Shown here piece after piece: positions 54,316-62,429 of a stretch of 64,000 nucleotides of DNA; position 1 is the stretch's first letter, and each line of letters opens with the position of its first letter. Made by a program: the position numbers and the translations under genes. The stretch comes from Bacteroides faecis MAJ27. GTDB taxonomy: Bacteria > Bacteroidota > Bacteroidia > Bacteroidales > Bacteroidaceae. The notes beneath the pieces were generated by a model. It was not told where the DNA came from. It made no database searches and saw only the letters and a program-made list of their open reading frames with translations. The DNA lies in NCBI RefSeq assembly GCF_900106755.1, contig NZ_FNNN01000021.1, forward strand, positions 1-64,000, in the 5' to 3' direction.

Positions 54316-55380
54316 TTATTTAAATGTGCCATAATACTTAGCATACCACCCCGCAAACTTTCTCAATCCCTCACGTAGTGATGTTGACGGTTTAAATCCA
54401 AAATCTTGTTCCAAAGGGGTCGTATCAGCATATGTCACAGGCACATCCCCAGGTTGCATCGGTACCAATTCTTTGTGCGTCTCAAAATCGTAATCATCAG
54501 GAAGTACCTTGGCTGCTATGAGCTCTTCCTGAAGAATGGTCACAAAATCAAGAAGATTCTCGGGTGAGTTGTTACCAATATTATATACCTTGTATGGTGG
54601 AATTGGAAGTCCGTCATCGCCATTCTGTTTCTCAGGTGCATGTCGCATGATCCGAACAACGCCTTCCACAATGTCATCAACGTAGGTGAAATCTCGTTTG
54701 CAGTTACCGTAATTAAAGATCCGAATAGTCTTGCCTTCACGGAGTTGGTTGGTGAAACCGAAGTATGCCATGTCGGGACGACCGGCAGGGCCATATACCG
54801 TAAAGAACCGCAAACCTGTACTTGGTATGTTGTAAAGCTTACTGTAAGCGTGAGCCATTAGTTCATTACTCTTTTTAGTAGCAGCATAGAGTGATACAGG
54901 ATTATCCACCTTATCATCGGTACTATAAGGCACTTTCTTATTACTTCCATATACACTACTGGAAGATGCATATACCAAGTGCTCGACACCATAATGACGA
55001 CAGGCTTCTAAGATGTTATAAAATCCAATAAGGTTACTTTCAATATAGGCATCAGGGTTAGTGATGCTATAACGCACACCGGCTTGAGCAGCAAGATTCA
55101 CGACTACCTGTGGGTGGTGGTCAGTGAAGATGGAGTCAACAACTCCCTTTTTAGCAATGCTGTCTTTAATGAAAACAAATCTGTCACCATAAGCAGACAA
55201 TTCTTGCAAGCGTTCATATTTTAAACGTACATCATAGTATTCGGTAATACTATCAATACCGACAACCTTCACGCTATCAAATTCATTCAGCAAGCGTTTT
55301 ACCAAATTGGCTCCGATAAAACCGGCTGCACCAGTCACCAAAACCACTTTATTCGCTAAACTAACATTGTATGTCACCAT
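54316..55380 (-). CDS. UDP-glucuronate 4-epimerase
   Basis: The protein has 354 residues from the ATG at 55380, 4 bp after ugd; the frame extends 9 codons into ugd but that start is less likely. It has VTGAAGFIGANLVKRLL near 14, DSITEYYDVRLKYERL (the GAE-type loop), SSSSVYG near 140 and YAATKKSNELMAH. This form converts UDP-GlcA to UDP-GalA. Direct coupling to ugd supports uronate supply. Confidence 0.9.
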   Translation of the reverse strand: MVTYNVSLANKVVLVTGAAGFIGANLVKRLLNEFDSVKVVGIDSITEYYDVRLKYERLQELSAYGDRFVFIKDSIAKKGVVDSIFTDHHPQVVVNLAAQAGVRYSITNPDAYIESNLIGFYNILEACRHYGVEHLVYASSSSVYGSNKKVPYSTDDKVDNPVSLYAATKKSNELMAHAYSKLYNIPSTGLRFFTVYGPAGRPDMAYFGFTNQLREGKTIRIFNYGNCKRDFTYVDDIVEGVVRIMRHAPEKQNGDDGLPIPPYKVYNIGNNSPENLLDFVTILQEELIAAKVLPDDYDFETHKELVPMQPGDVPVTYADTTPLEQDFGFKPSTSLREGLRKFAGWYAKYYGTFK

Positions 55381-55384
55381 AAAG

Positions 55385-56701
55385 TTAATCTCTTTGGAAA
55401 ATGTCACGGGTATATACCTTGTCTTTCACATCATCCAGACAAGAATCGTAGCGGTTGGCGATGATGGCCTGACTTATTTCCTTGAATTTGATCAGGTTAT
55501 TGACCACTTGGCTACCAAAGAATGTTTCACCATCCTGCATAGCAGGCTCGTAAATTACAATAGTAGCGCCCTTCGCCTTGATACGTTTCATAATCCCCTG
55601 AATGGCACTTTGACGGAAGTTGTCAGAATTGGACTTCATGGTCAGACGATATACGCCAATGGTTATTTTTTGCTCTTTCTGGGCATCCCATGAACAGGAG
55701 GCAGTATAATACCCCGCTTTACGCAGCACTTGATCTGCGATGAAGTCTTTTCTTGTACGGTTACTTTCTACAATAGCACTCATCATGTTCTGAGGTACAT
55801 CCTGATAGTTAGCCAAGAGTTGTTTCGTGTCTTTAGGCAGACAATAACCGCCATAACCAAACGATGGATTATTATAATGTGTTCCAATACGAGGATCAAG
55901 ACCAACACCCTGTATGATTGACTGAGAATCCAGACCTTTTATCTCTGCGTAAGTATCCAATTCATTAAAATAACTGACACGCAAAGCGAGATAGGTATTA
56001 GCAAACAGTTTGACAGCTTCCGCCTCCTTTATTCCCATAAAAAGTGTAGGAATATCTTCCTTGATTGCACCTTCCTGAAGCAATGCTGCGAAAGTATGCG
56101 CAGCTTTCTCTAGGGCGGGAACATCAGCAATGGACTTAATTGCTTCGTTTTCCTCGTCAAACTGCTCGCCATCAATCAGTTTTGGATAGCCAACAATGAT
56201 ACGACTTGGATATAAGTTATCATAAAGAGCCATACTCTCACGAAGAAACTCCGGAGAAAAAAGCAGGTTAAGCTTCCTGACTCCCTTACGGGCATACTTC
56301 AAATAAAGTCCCCGGCAATATCCAACAGGAATAGTAGACTTGATTACCATTACCGCATCAGGATTGACACTTAAAACCAGGTCAATGACATCCTCTATAT
56401 GATGGGTATCGAAATAATTCTTCACAGGATCATAGTTAGTAGGAGCCGCAATGACCACAAAATCAGCGTCACTGTATGCCTTGGCACCGTCAAGCGTAGC
56501 AGTCAGGTTCAATGTCTTTTCAGACAAATACTTTTCAATATATTCATCCTGAATAGGTGATTGCTTACGATTGAGCATATCTACTTTCTCAGGAATCACA
56601 TCGACTGCCGTCACCTGGTGATGTTGCGACAAAAGTGTTGCTATGCTAAGACCAACATAGCCGGTACCTGCAACAGCAATCTTCAAATCTTTTGTATCCA
56701 T
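55385..56701 (-). CDS. ugd: UDP-glucose 6-dehydrogenase
   Basis: The 438-residue protein has the Rossmann start GTGYVGLSIATLLSQHH, VIKSTIPVGYCRG near 121, FSPEFLRES near 149 and the catalytic cysteine in FGYGGYCLPKDTKQLLANY near 280. It is strikingly similar to E. coli Ugd in its second half, with a 30-residue insertion around 170-200. It oxidises UDP-Glc to UDP-GlcA. It feeds the epimerase encoded next. Confidence 0.93.
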   Translation of the reverse strand: MDTKDLKIAVAGTGYVGLSIATLLSQHHQVTAVDVIPEKVDMLNRKQSPIQDEYIEKYLSEKTLNLTATLDGAKAYSDADFVVIAAPTNYDPVKNYFDTHHIEDVIDLVLSVNPDAVMVIKSTIPVGYCRGLYLKYARKGVRKLNLLFSPEFLRESMALYDNLYPSRIIVGYPKLIDGEQFDEENEAIKSIADVPALEKAAHTFAALLQEGAIKEDIPTLFMGIKEAEAVKLFANTYLALRVSYFNELDTYAEIKGLDSQSIIQGVGLDPRIGTHYNNPSFGYGGYCLPKDTKQLLANYQDVPQNMMSAIVESNRTRKDFIADQVLRKAGYYTASCSWDAQKEQKITIGVYRLTMKSNSDNFRQSAIQGIMKRIKAKGATIVIYEPAMQDGETFFGSQVVNNLIKFKEISQAIIANRYDSCLDDVKDKVYTRDIFQRD

Positions 56702-56726
56702 TGTTGATTTATGTTAGTGTTATAGA

Positions 56727-58661
56727 TTATTCCGGTTGCTTATCCAGAACTTCAAATCGAGGTGAATTCTTGGATTTAAACTCAGGCACCACTTTCTTCA
56801 TCAGCTTCACTGTATCCATGATCTTTACCGTACGGGATAGCTTCTCAAACTCTGTATAAGTATCAAGGATATCAGCATATTTATAGTGACGTACCTTCGC
56901 TATCATTATCTTCTTATTCTCAGTAGGAATCGTATTCTCCTTATCACTCAAGACTTCTTCATAAAGCTTCTCACCGGGACGCAAGCCCGTAAACTTGATC
57001 TCAATATCTTCACCAGGACGATAACCGGCAAGTTCAATCATACGGGTAGCCAGGTCGACAATCTTCACAGCCTTTCCCATCTCAAAAACAAAAATCTCAT
57101 TGCCCTCACCCATCGTAGCGGCCTCCATTACCAGACGACAAGCTTCGGGAATTGTCATAAAGAAACGGATGATATCAGGATGAGTCACTGTGACGGGACC
57201 ACCATTCTCGATCTGCTCTTTAAAACGGGGAATGACAGAGCCGTTACTACCCAATACATTGCCAAAGCGGGTAGTGATAAATTTGGTATGGCCTTTCACT
57301 TTGCCCTCACGGATAGCACATCCCAGACTCTGTACATAGATTTCGGCTAATCGTTTCGAGCATCCCATGACATTAGTAGGATTCACAGCCTTATCGGTAG
57401 AAACCATGATCATCTTCTCAGCTCCGTATTCCACTGCCATATCGGCAACCTGACGGGAACCGACAACATTGACCAATACAGCTTCACAGGGATTTTCCTC
57501 CATTAACGGAACATGCTTATAAGCAGCGGCGTGAAAGATTATCTGAGGCTGATAGATATCGAACACCATACGAAGACGTTCTTTCACGCGGACATCTCCA
57601 ATGACAGGAACAAAATCAAGACCGGGATAATTCTTCTCAAATTCAAGACGGACATTATGCAAAGGAGACTCAGCGGAGTCAAACATAATCAGTTTCCTGA
57701 TGTTCATCTGAGCCAGTTGCCGGCAAAGCTCGCTACCAATACTACCGGCAGCTCCCGTTACCAACACGACCTTGCCACAGAACTCGGTCATCACTTCCTC
57801 CATATTGATATGAATCTCTGAACGGCCTAGTAAATCCTCAATTTTGATAGGACGTACCCATTGATGGAAACTTCCGTTCTCATCGGCCTCACTAATACTT
57901 GGAGATATTAGTGTCTTCAATCCGCTTCTTTTGCAATACTGGAGCAGGCGGTCTTCCTCTTCACGGGTATTTTCATAGCGGGCAAACAGGATGCCTCCGA
58001 TACATTTCTTATGAATCAGTTTGTTGAAACATTCTTCATCCTTAAAAGAATAAACGGGAAGGTCAGCCACACGCCGGATAGAATCTCCTGTTCCATAAAT
58101 GCAAAAACCTACAACTTTATAGTGGGAGCTATTCATTAGACGGACTTTCAATGCCACACTCTTATCATCAATACCATAGATCAGAATATGCATATTCTTC
58201 TTATTCAGCAGATTCAGCAAGAACTCATAAACCAGAATCAACTGGATACGGAACCCTACCATGACAATAAAAGTAAGCATGCCATCGAACAGTACAAAGA
58301 CTATTTTCTGACTGTTGTGCAAGCCCGTTTGAGACAGGAGGAACCAGATGGCAATTGCTAAGCAGACGGCCTTTATCAGTGCACTCCCCGCCAGTCGCCA
58401 CAATTCCTTCAACTGGGAAAAACGGATCGTATTGCGATAGGTATGAAATAAAACGGAACCTAAAATACTGGATACAACAGAAATTGCCAGAATATAAAAT
58501 AACGCGGTAATTTCCTTGGGAGTTTCCGTAATATAATGAATGCCGATAAATGACACCCAGGTACAAACCAAAGCTATGAATGTATCAATTCCCAATACAA
58601 TCCAATAACTAAAGTAATTTTTCTGCAAGTATTGAACAAAACGGTCAAATGCGTGTTTCAT
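56727..58661 (-). CDS. Membrane nucleotide-sugar 4,6-dehydratase (CapD/WbpM-like)
   Basis: The protein has 644 residues from the ATG at 58661; a start five codons upstream is possible. It has four N-terminal membrane helices (about 17-125), a Rossmann-like domain, and a C-terminal SDR dehydratase domain with VTGAAGSIGSELCRQL near 300 and MVSTDKAVNPTNVMGCSKR near 412. The family makes UDP-4-keto-6-deoxy-GlcNAc. With the DegT aminotransferase at the other end of the operon it can make a 4-amino-4,6-dideoxy-N-acetylhexosamine nucleotide. It is the first biosynthetic gene after upxZ. Confidence 0.92.
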   Translation of the reverse strand: MKHAFDRFVQYLQKNYFSYWIVLGIDTFIALVCTWVSFIGIHYITETPKEITALFYILAISVVSSILGSVLFHTYRNTIRFSQLKELWRLAGSALIKAVCLAIAIWFLLSQTGLHNSQKIVFVLFDGMLTFIVMVGFRIQLILVYEFLLNLLNKKNMHILIYGIDDKSVALKVRLMNSSHYKVVGFCIYGTGDSIRRVADLPVYSFKDEECFNKLIHKKCIGGILFARYENTREEEDRLLQYCKRSGLKTLISPSISEADENGSFHQWVRPIKIEDLLGRSEIHINMEEVMTEFCGKVVLVTGAAGSIGSELCRQLAQMNIRKLIMFDSAESPLHNVRLEFEKNYPGLDFVPVIGDVRVKERLRMVFDIYQPQIIFHAAAYKHVPLMEENPCEAVLVNVVGSRQVADMAVEYGAEKMIMVSTDKAVNPTNVMGCSKRLAEIYVQSLGCAIREGKVKGHTKFITTRFGNVLGSNGSVIPRFKEQIENGGPVTVTHPDIIRFFMTIPEACRLVMEAATMGEGNEIFVFEMGKAVKIVDLATRMIELAGYRPGEDIEIKFTGLRPGEKLYEEVLSDKENTIPTENKKIMIAKVRHYKYADILDTYTEFEKLSRTVKIMDTVKLMKKVVPEFKSKNSPRFEVLDKQPE

Positions 58662-58716
58662 AATTAAATACCCCAATAAATTATAAAGTCTTTATAAAAC
58701 GTAATTCATAGACATA

Positions 58717-59073
58717 CTATGATAGTAGTTCATTGTAAATGGTGTGTAACCGATTTTTCAATGGTGAGGAGAATAGATTTTGTATAATCTTTTGAGAACG
58801 AATAAGAATGGTTTGTTTTTTTATCTCATCTTCAGGATTAGCATACATAGATACACTATATCCCATCAAAAGAGATAAACATAAAGCAGCTTCCTGCTCG
58901 GTTGTTTCACCATGATAAAGATACAGATCATTGATCTGTTCATGAATTTCCTTATTGAGTAGTGCTAGATCGTCGACACATATACAGCTCGCATTCTCAC
59001 CCATATGGAGCAAAGTATCAACTGTTTTTTGAAGTTTATCTATTTTCCCCTGTATACTAGTGAAGGTCCCCAT
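58717..59073 (-). CDS. upxZ: UpxZ family antiterminator inhibitor
   Basis: The protein has 118 residues from the ATG at 59073, 7 bp after the upxY stop; the frame also opens at a TTG at 59097 inside upxY, judged less likely. The pattern IDKLQKTVDTLLHMGENA, then TEQEAALCLSLLMGYSVSMYANPEDE, is that of UpxZ. In B. fragilis each UpxZ blocks UpxY antiterminators of other capsule loci, so one capsule is made at a time (established). It is always second in the operon, as here. Confidence 0.9.
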   Translation of the reverse strand: MGTFTSIQGKIDKLQKTVDTLLHMGENASCICVDDLALLNKEIHEQINDLYLYHGETTEQEAALCLSLLMGYSVSMYANPEDEIKKQTILIRSQKIIQNLFSSPLKNRLHTIYNELLS

Positions 59074-59080
59074 CACCCAC

Positions 59081-59659
59081 TTAATTTCTCTCGTCAATTT
59101 GCTCTACATATCCGACAGGCATATCGACACAAGCGCATCCCAGCATATCCAAACGAACTGCTATTTTGTTTTTGCCATCTAATGCAACAAGCTCCCCTAC
59201 AAGTCCCGTCAAAGGTCCTTTGATAACACGAACCTTTTTACCACGGGCCAACGGAGAATAACTCATACAGATTGCCTCTTCCGAATAATCGAGCATAAAA
59301 CGGAAACGAGCCATCTGTTCATCAGGAATCACAGCAGGCTTCCCCTCACCACGCAACACCATATAACGGCTTACGGTAGAAAGAGTCAGAGCAGCCATGC
59401 GTTCTTTAGGATCAGCATGAACAAATACCATCATCGGAAGAAGAACGGTCTCGACTAATTTGCGGCGATCACTCCATTGATGAATTTCTTGCTGGACAGG
59501 AACAAAAGTCTCAATTCCCATTTTCCCCAAATACTCAGCTACTTTTTTTTCGTGATGTATGCGAACATGTGCCACATACCAGCGTTTTAAGCATGCTACG
59601 CCCTCCCCTGTCCCATTTTTGGTTCCGAGGATGGCTGATTTCTCTTTTGTTAGAATCAT
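59081..59659 (-). CDS. upxY: UpxY family transcription antiterminator (NusG-like)
   Basis: The 192-residue NusG paralogue has an NGN domain (RWYVAHVRIHHEKKVAEYL, near 27, and LLPMMVFVHADPKE near 75) and a C-terminal KOW segment (KVRVIKGPLTGLVGELVAL near 142). UpxY acts on the leader of its own capsule operon to prevent early termination (established in B. fragilis). It is the first gene of the capsule operon; its start lies 24 bp from the left inverted repeat of the promoter switch. Confidence 0.93.
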   Translation of the reverse strand: MILTKEKSAILGTKNGTGEGVACLKRWYVAHVRIHHEKKVAEYLGKMGIETFVPVQQEIHQWSDRRKLVETVLLPMMVFVHADPKERMAALTLSTVSRYMVLRGEGKPAVIPDEQMARFRFMLDYSEEAICMSYSPLARGKKVRVIKGPLTGLVGELVALDGKNKIAVRLDMLGCACVDMPVGYVEQIDERN

Positions 59660-59682
59660 GTTTTTTTACCCCATATGTTTCC

Positions 59683-59703
59683 GTTACTTCTTAGGTAACG
59701 GAA
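59683..59703 (+). repeat. Left inverted repeat of the capsule promoter switch
   Basis: A 21-bp repeat, GTTACTTCTTAGGTAACGGAA, perfectly inverted relative to 59952-59972. Together with two bases to its left it forms CCGTTAC-TTCTTAG-GTAACGG (59681-59701). Two 7-bp arms around a 7-bp spacer is the layout of a tyrosine recombinase core site. Confidence 0.9.
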
Positions 59704-59951
59704 AAAATCATAACTATACTGTACCAAAAGAGAAAAGTTAAAAACAAAGACAAATAAATGAATGAGGGCGTGTACACCCTAAGAGAAGGGGTATATTCCA
59801 GTGGAAATTAGGTATATAAGTGGCTGGACATAAAAATAAGCATTTTTCATGTCACAATATATTTTTGCCTTATATTTCGGATAAAACTAAAAAAAATGTG
59901 GTTTTATTTGTTCTCTATTTATGTTTTTGTCTATCTTTGCGTCAAAATCAA
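59704..59951. promoter_or_regulatory. Invertible promoter segment of the capsule operon (OFF orientation)
   Basis: The 248-bp segment between the inverted repeats contains no gene. Its only consensus promoter is on the plus strand: TTTG (59907-59910), a 21-bp gap, then TATCTTTG (59932-59939). It points right, away from upxY and into the 3' end of the recombinase gene. I found no TAnnTTTG match on the minus strand. Inversion would place this promoter just ahead of upxY. The sequenced orientation is therefore read as OFF. Confidence 0.85.
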
Positions 59952-59972
59952 TTCCGTTACCTAAGAAGTAAC
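59952..59972 (-). repeat. Right inverted repeat of the capsule promoter switch
   Basis: TTCCGTTACCTAAGAAGTAAC is the exact reverse complement of the left repeat. Its core reads CCGTTAC-CTAAGAA-GTAAC with the outer arm end changed (AT instead of GG). The spacers are inverted relative to each other, so recombination flips the segment rather than deleting it. Confidence 0.9.
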
Positions 59973-60010
59973 ATACATACTTTAGTGTTGATTATTAAAA
60001 TTTTGAATAT

Positions 60011-60958
60011 TTACACCCGAGAATTCGGAGCACTCCTCACGTAATATAAATTCATTCGATTTACTTCCGTGCGCTCCCGCAGTTCAAAACCCTTCAAGTA
60101 GATTTGTGTCGTCTTTATTGATTTATGCCCCAACAACTCGCTAATCATTTCAATGGAAACTCCCCGATATTTTGCCGTAGTAGCCCAAGAATGACGAAGC
60201 GTATAAGAAGTCACGGGAGAAGTAAGGCGCAAGGCCTTCGCAAGCCCTTTCAGCCGATTATTAAATCGACGGAGAGCAGACTGATATTCGCGGTAGCCAC
60301 TCTCATCTTTACGCTTCTTATCTCCCGAGAGGATATTAAATAGGTAGTCGGGACAATTCGGATGAGGAGGCTGACGATTGCGAAGCTGATTAATCATATC
60401 TTTAGCTGTATCCAGGATTTCTACGCTTATAGGCGTTTTGGTCTTGACGCGATTGTATCGAATGACATTCTGTTCTAAAGATGATTTCTCCAGATGAGCC
60501 AGATCGGCAAAAGACATTCCGCAAAACTGAAACATCAAAGCAGCAATCATTTGCGTATTCCGCAGATAATCTGACTTGGGATCTTCATAGAGAAGTCTGC
60601 GAAGCTCACCTACAGGCAATGCCTTCTTCTGACGAACATCCACACCCGTATACACCTCATGAAACAAACGGTGCACATATGGAGCACTACCGGCTTCCAC
60701 CCCCCGATTGTAAATGCTCCGAAGCATACGCATATAGGTAGAAACGGTGTTGGGCTTTAAACCGGCTTCATAAAGATACTCCCCATAACGCCGCAAACGC
60801 TCGCGGGTGATGTGTCTGAAAGCTATACTTTTTGTGCCACAAAACTTGGTAAAAGAGAAAAGGGCATTCTTGTAAACATGGGCAGTAGAATAGCGCCCTT
60901 CTTTTCGTAAACGACCGATATACAACTCTGCACAACGGCTAAATCCATTTTTATTCAT
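60011..60958 (-). CDS. Tyrosine-type site-specific recombinase
   Basis: The 315-residue protein has an N-terminal SAM-like core-binding domain (about 1-100) and a C-terminal catalytic domain. LRHSWAT (around 261) gives the second arginine and the histidine after it, LGHKSIKTTQIYLKGF gives the third His and the nucleophilic tyrosine, and K in KTKTP is the beta-hairpin lysine. Where most Bacteroides relatives read RGMxFxDL this one reads CGMSFADL, and the usual HxLRH is YTLRH. It most likely flips the adjacent promoter. Its promoter was not identified. Confidence 0.88.
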   Translation of the reverse strand: MNKNGFSRCAELYIGRLRKEGRYSTAHVYKNALFSFTKFCGTKSIAFRHITRERLRRYGEYLYEAGLKPNTVSTYMRMLRSIYNRGVEAGSAPYVHRLFHEVYTGVDVRQKKALPVGELRRLLYEDPKSDYLRNTQMIAALMFQFCGMSFADLAHLEKSSLEQNVIRYNRVKTKTPISVEILDTAKDMINQLRNRQPPHPNCPDYLFNILSGDKKRKDESGYREYQSALRRFNNRLKGLAKALRLTSPVTSYTLRHSWATTAKYRGVSIEMISELLGHKSIKTTQIYLKGFELRERTEVNRMNLYYVRSAPNSRV

Positions 60959-61091
60959 CTTATATAATCACTAGTAATTTTATACAAGTATAAGACGAAA
61001 AAAGCGATTTAACAACAGATTTTTAAACCTTTCCAAAAAATATCAAAAATAAAGTGGAGGTAAAATCCGGCTAATACCATAAAATAGCAAA

Positions 61092-61161
61092 CTAAGGAAG
61101 TGCATAATGCTTTTCATTAATCTGTTTGATGGCTTCTTCAGCACACCTTTCTTTCTATAAC
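61092..61161 (-). pseudogene. C-terminal remnant, possibly of an AAA-ATPase/PD-(D/E)XK family gene
   Basis: After an upstream in-frame stop, about 20 codons read KERCAEEAIKQINEKHYALP and end in TAG. The stretch resembles the AEEALxQIKEKxYA segment of the Bacteroides AAA-ATPase-like plus PD-(D/E)XK proteins (from memory). Nothing else of such a gene remains in the 270-bp gap. This is a weak call from a short match. Confidence 0.35.
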
Positions 61162-61166
61162 GCAAA

Positions 61167-61193
61167 GCAGGCGAGAAAGTTTTTCTCGCCTGC
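61167..61193 (-). terminator. Terminator after manA
   Basis: The arms GCAGGCGAGAAA (61167-61178) and TTTCTCGCCTGC (61182-61193) pair perfectly over 12 bp with a 3-nt loop. On the minus strand the stem is followed by TTTGCGTT, a weak T-tract. It lies 37 bp after the manA stop. Confidence 0.75.
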
Positions 61194-61229
61194 CCGGTCT
61201 ATACTTTTATCAATAATATTGTCTATTAT

Positions 61230-62201
61230 TTATACGTATGTTTCCAGCAATTTTACGTTTCCAGCTTCCGGAGTAATTGTTACATCCTGTGTGGTAGCAG
61301 GAAGCAGAATAGATTCTCCGGCACCTACTTTCAGTTCATTACCTTCATTGTCTTTTATCCTGCATGCACCTTCCATACAAATGAAGATCACGAATGAATC
61401 GAGTTCTGAATAATCACAGCTGATTTCTTCGGTCATATCATACACGGAAGTAGTGAAGTACGGACAAGCTACAAGTTCCACCGGCTCATCTTTCACTGCC
61501 TCGTATTTGGTACGGTAATCATCCAGCACCTCGTAATTGATAGCCTCACGCGCCAGGTCGGTATGCAATTCACGAGTCTTTCCGTTTGCATCCTTACGGT
61601 TGAAGTCATAGATACGGTAAGTGATGTCCGAAGTCTGCTGAATTTCGGCAATAAACGCACCGGCACCAATACTGTGAACACGTCCGGCAGGAAGGAAGAA
61701 TACATCTCCCGGCTTAATCTCATACTCCTGCAACACATCGGTGATCGTATTGTTCAACACACGCTCTTTATATTCTTTCGGGGTGATTTGCTCGGAAAAG
61801 CCAGAACGCAGCTTCGCTCCTTTATCAGCATCCACTACATACCACATTTCCGTTTTACCCATTGAGTTGTGTCTCTTCTTTGCCAGATCATCCGCCGGAT
61901 GCACCTGGATAGACAGATCCTGCTTCGCATCGATGAATTTAATAAGCAACGGGAATTTGTTACCAAAACGAGCATAATTCGCTTCGCCAACCAATTCCTC
62001 GCGATATTTTCTCACCATATCAGCCAAGGTTAAACCTTTGTCCGGGCCATTAGCCACAACAGATTCATTGTCCTCTACGCCGGAAATCTCCCAGCTTTCT
62101 CCTACTCCTTTCAAGTCTGAGTTCAAATGCTTGAACGGAATAATTTTGTCGCCCCCCCAAAGCGTCTGCTTCAGAATAGGTTCGAATTTTAATGGATACA
62201 T
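61230..62201 (-). CDS. manA: Mannose-6-phosphate isomerase, class I
   Basis: The protein has 323 residues from the ATG at 62201; a further 21 codons are open upstream but a -7 box at 62262-62269 places the transcript start inside them. The sequence MYPLKFEPILKQTLWGGDKI, IQVHPADDLAKKRH (metal-binding) and a WGG/EMWYV core mark a ManA of the short Firmicutes/Bacteroidetes form. It interconverts mannose-6-P and fructose-6-P and links to GDP-mannose supply. It is monocistronic and divergent from galM. Confidence 0.93.
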   Translation of the reverse strand: MYPLKFEPILKQTLWGGDKIIPFKHLNSDLKGVGESWEISGVEDNESVVANGPDKGLTLADMVRKYREELVGEANYARFGNKFPLLIKFIDAKQDLSIQVHPADDLAKKRHNSMGKTEMWYVVDADKGAKLRSGFSEQITPKEYKERVLNNTITDVLQEYEIKPGDVFFLPAGRVHSIGAGAFIAEIQQTSDITYRIYDFNRKDANGKTRELHTDLAREAINYEVLDDYRTKYEAVKDEPVELVACPYFTTSVYDMTEEISCDYSELDSFVIFICMEGACRIKDNEGNELKVGAGESILLPATTQDVTITPEAGNVKLLETYV

Positions 62202-62238
62202 TTTTGTTTTTCTTGTTAATAAACTTAGATTAAATTCT

Positions 62239-62259
62239 CCCGGATTATTATAATCCGGG
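62239..62259. promoter_or_regulatory. 21-bp perfect palindrome at the manA transcript start
   Basis: CCCGGATTATTATAATCCGG plus a final G has 10-bp arms around a single central T. It begins at the predicted transcript start (near 62256, minus strand) and lies between the divergent manA and galM genes. It could be an operator or a hairpin at the mRNA 5' end. Confidence 0.5.
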
Positions 62260-62261
62260 AA

Positions 62262-62269
62262 CAAACATA
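62262..62269 (-). promoter_or_regulatory. -7 box of manA
   Basis: CAAACATA on the plus strand reads TATGTTTG on the minus strand, 60 bp ahead of the chosen manA start. Confidence 0.5.
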
Positions 62270-62429
62270 CGAAAAAATGTTCACTTTAAAAGAAAAGAAG
62301 GATGAAAAATACAGAAACCTAAGTGAGAACGCTAAACTTTCCTAAACTACCCACTATATTTAGCCGGAATAATTTGTGAGTAACAAAGAATTTACCTTTA
62401 TTTGCAAGAAAATTTTAAGAATACCAGAC

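Noticed and set aside
59820..60044. A plus-strand 74-codon frame across the promoter switch
   Set aside because: It spans the invertible promoter and the right repeat, so it would be broken by inversion; AT-rich chance frame.
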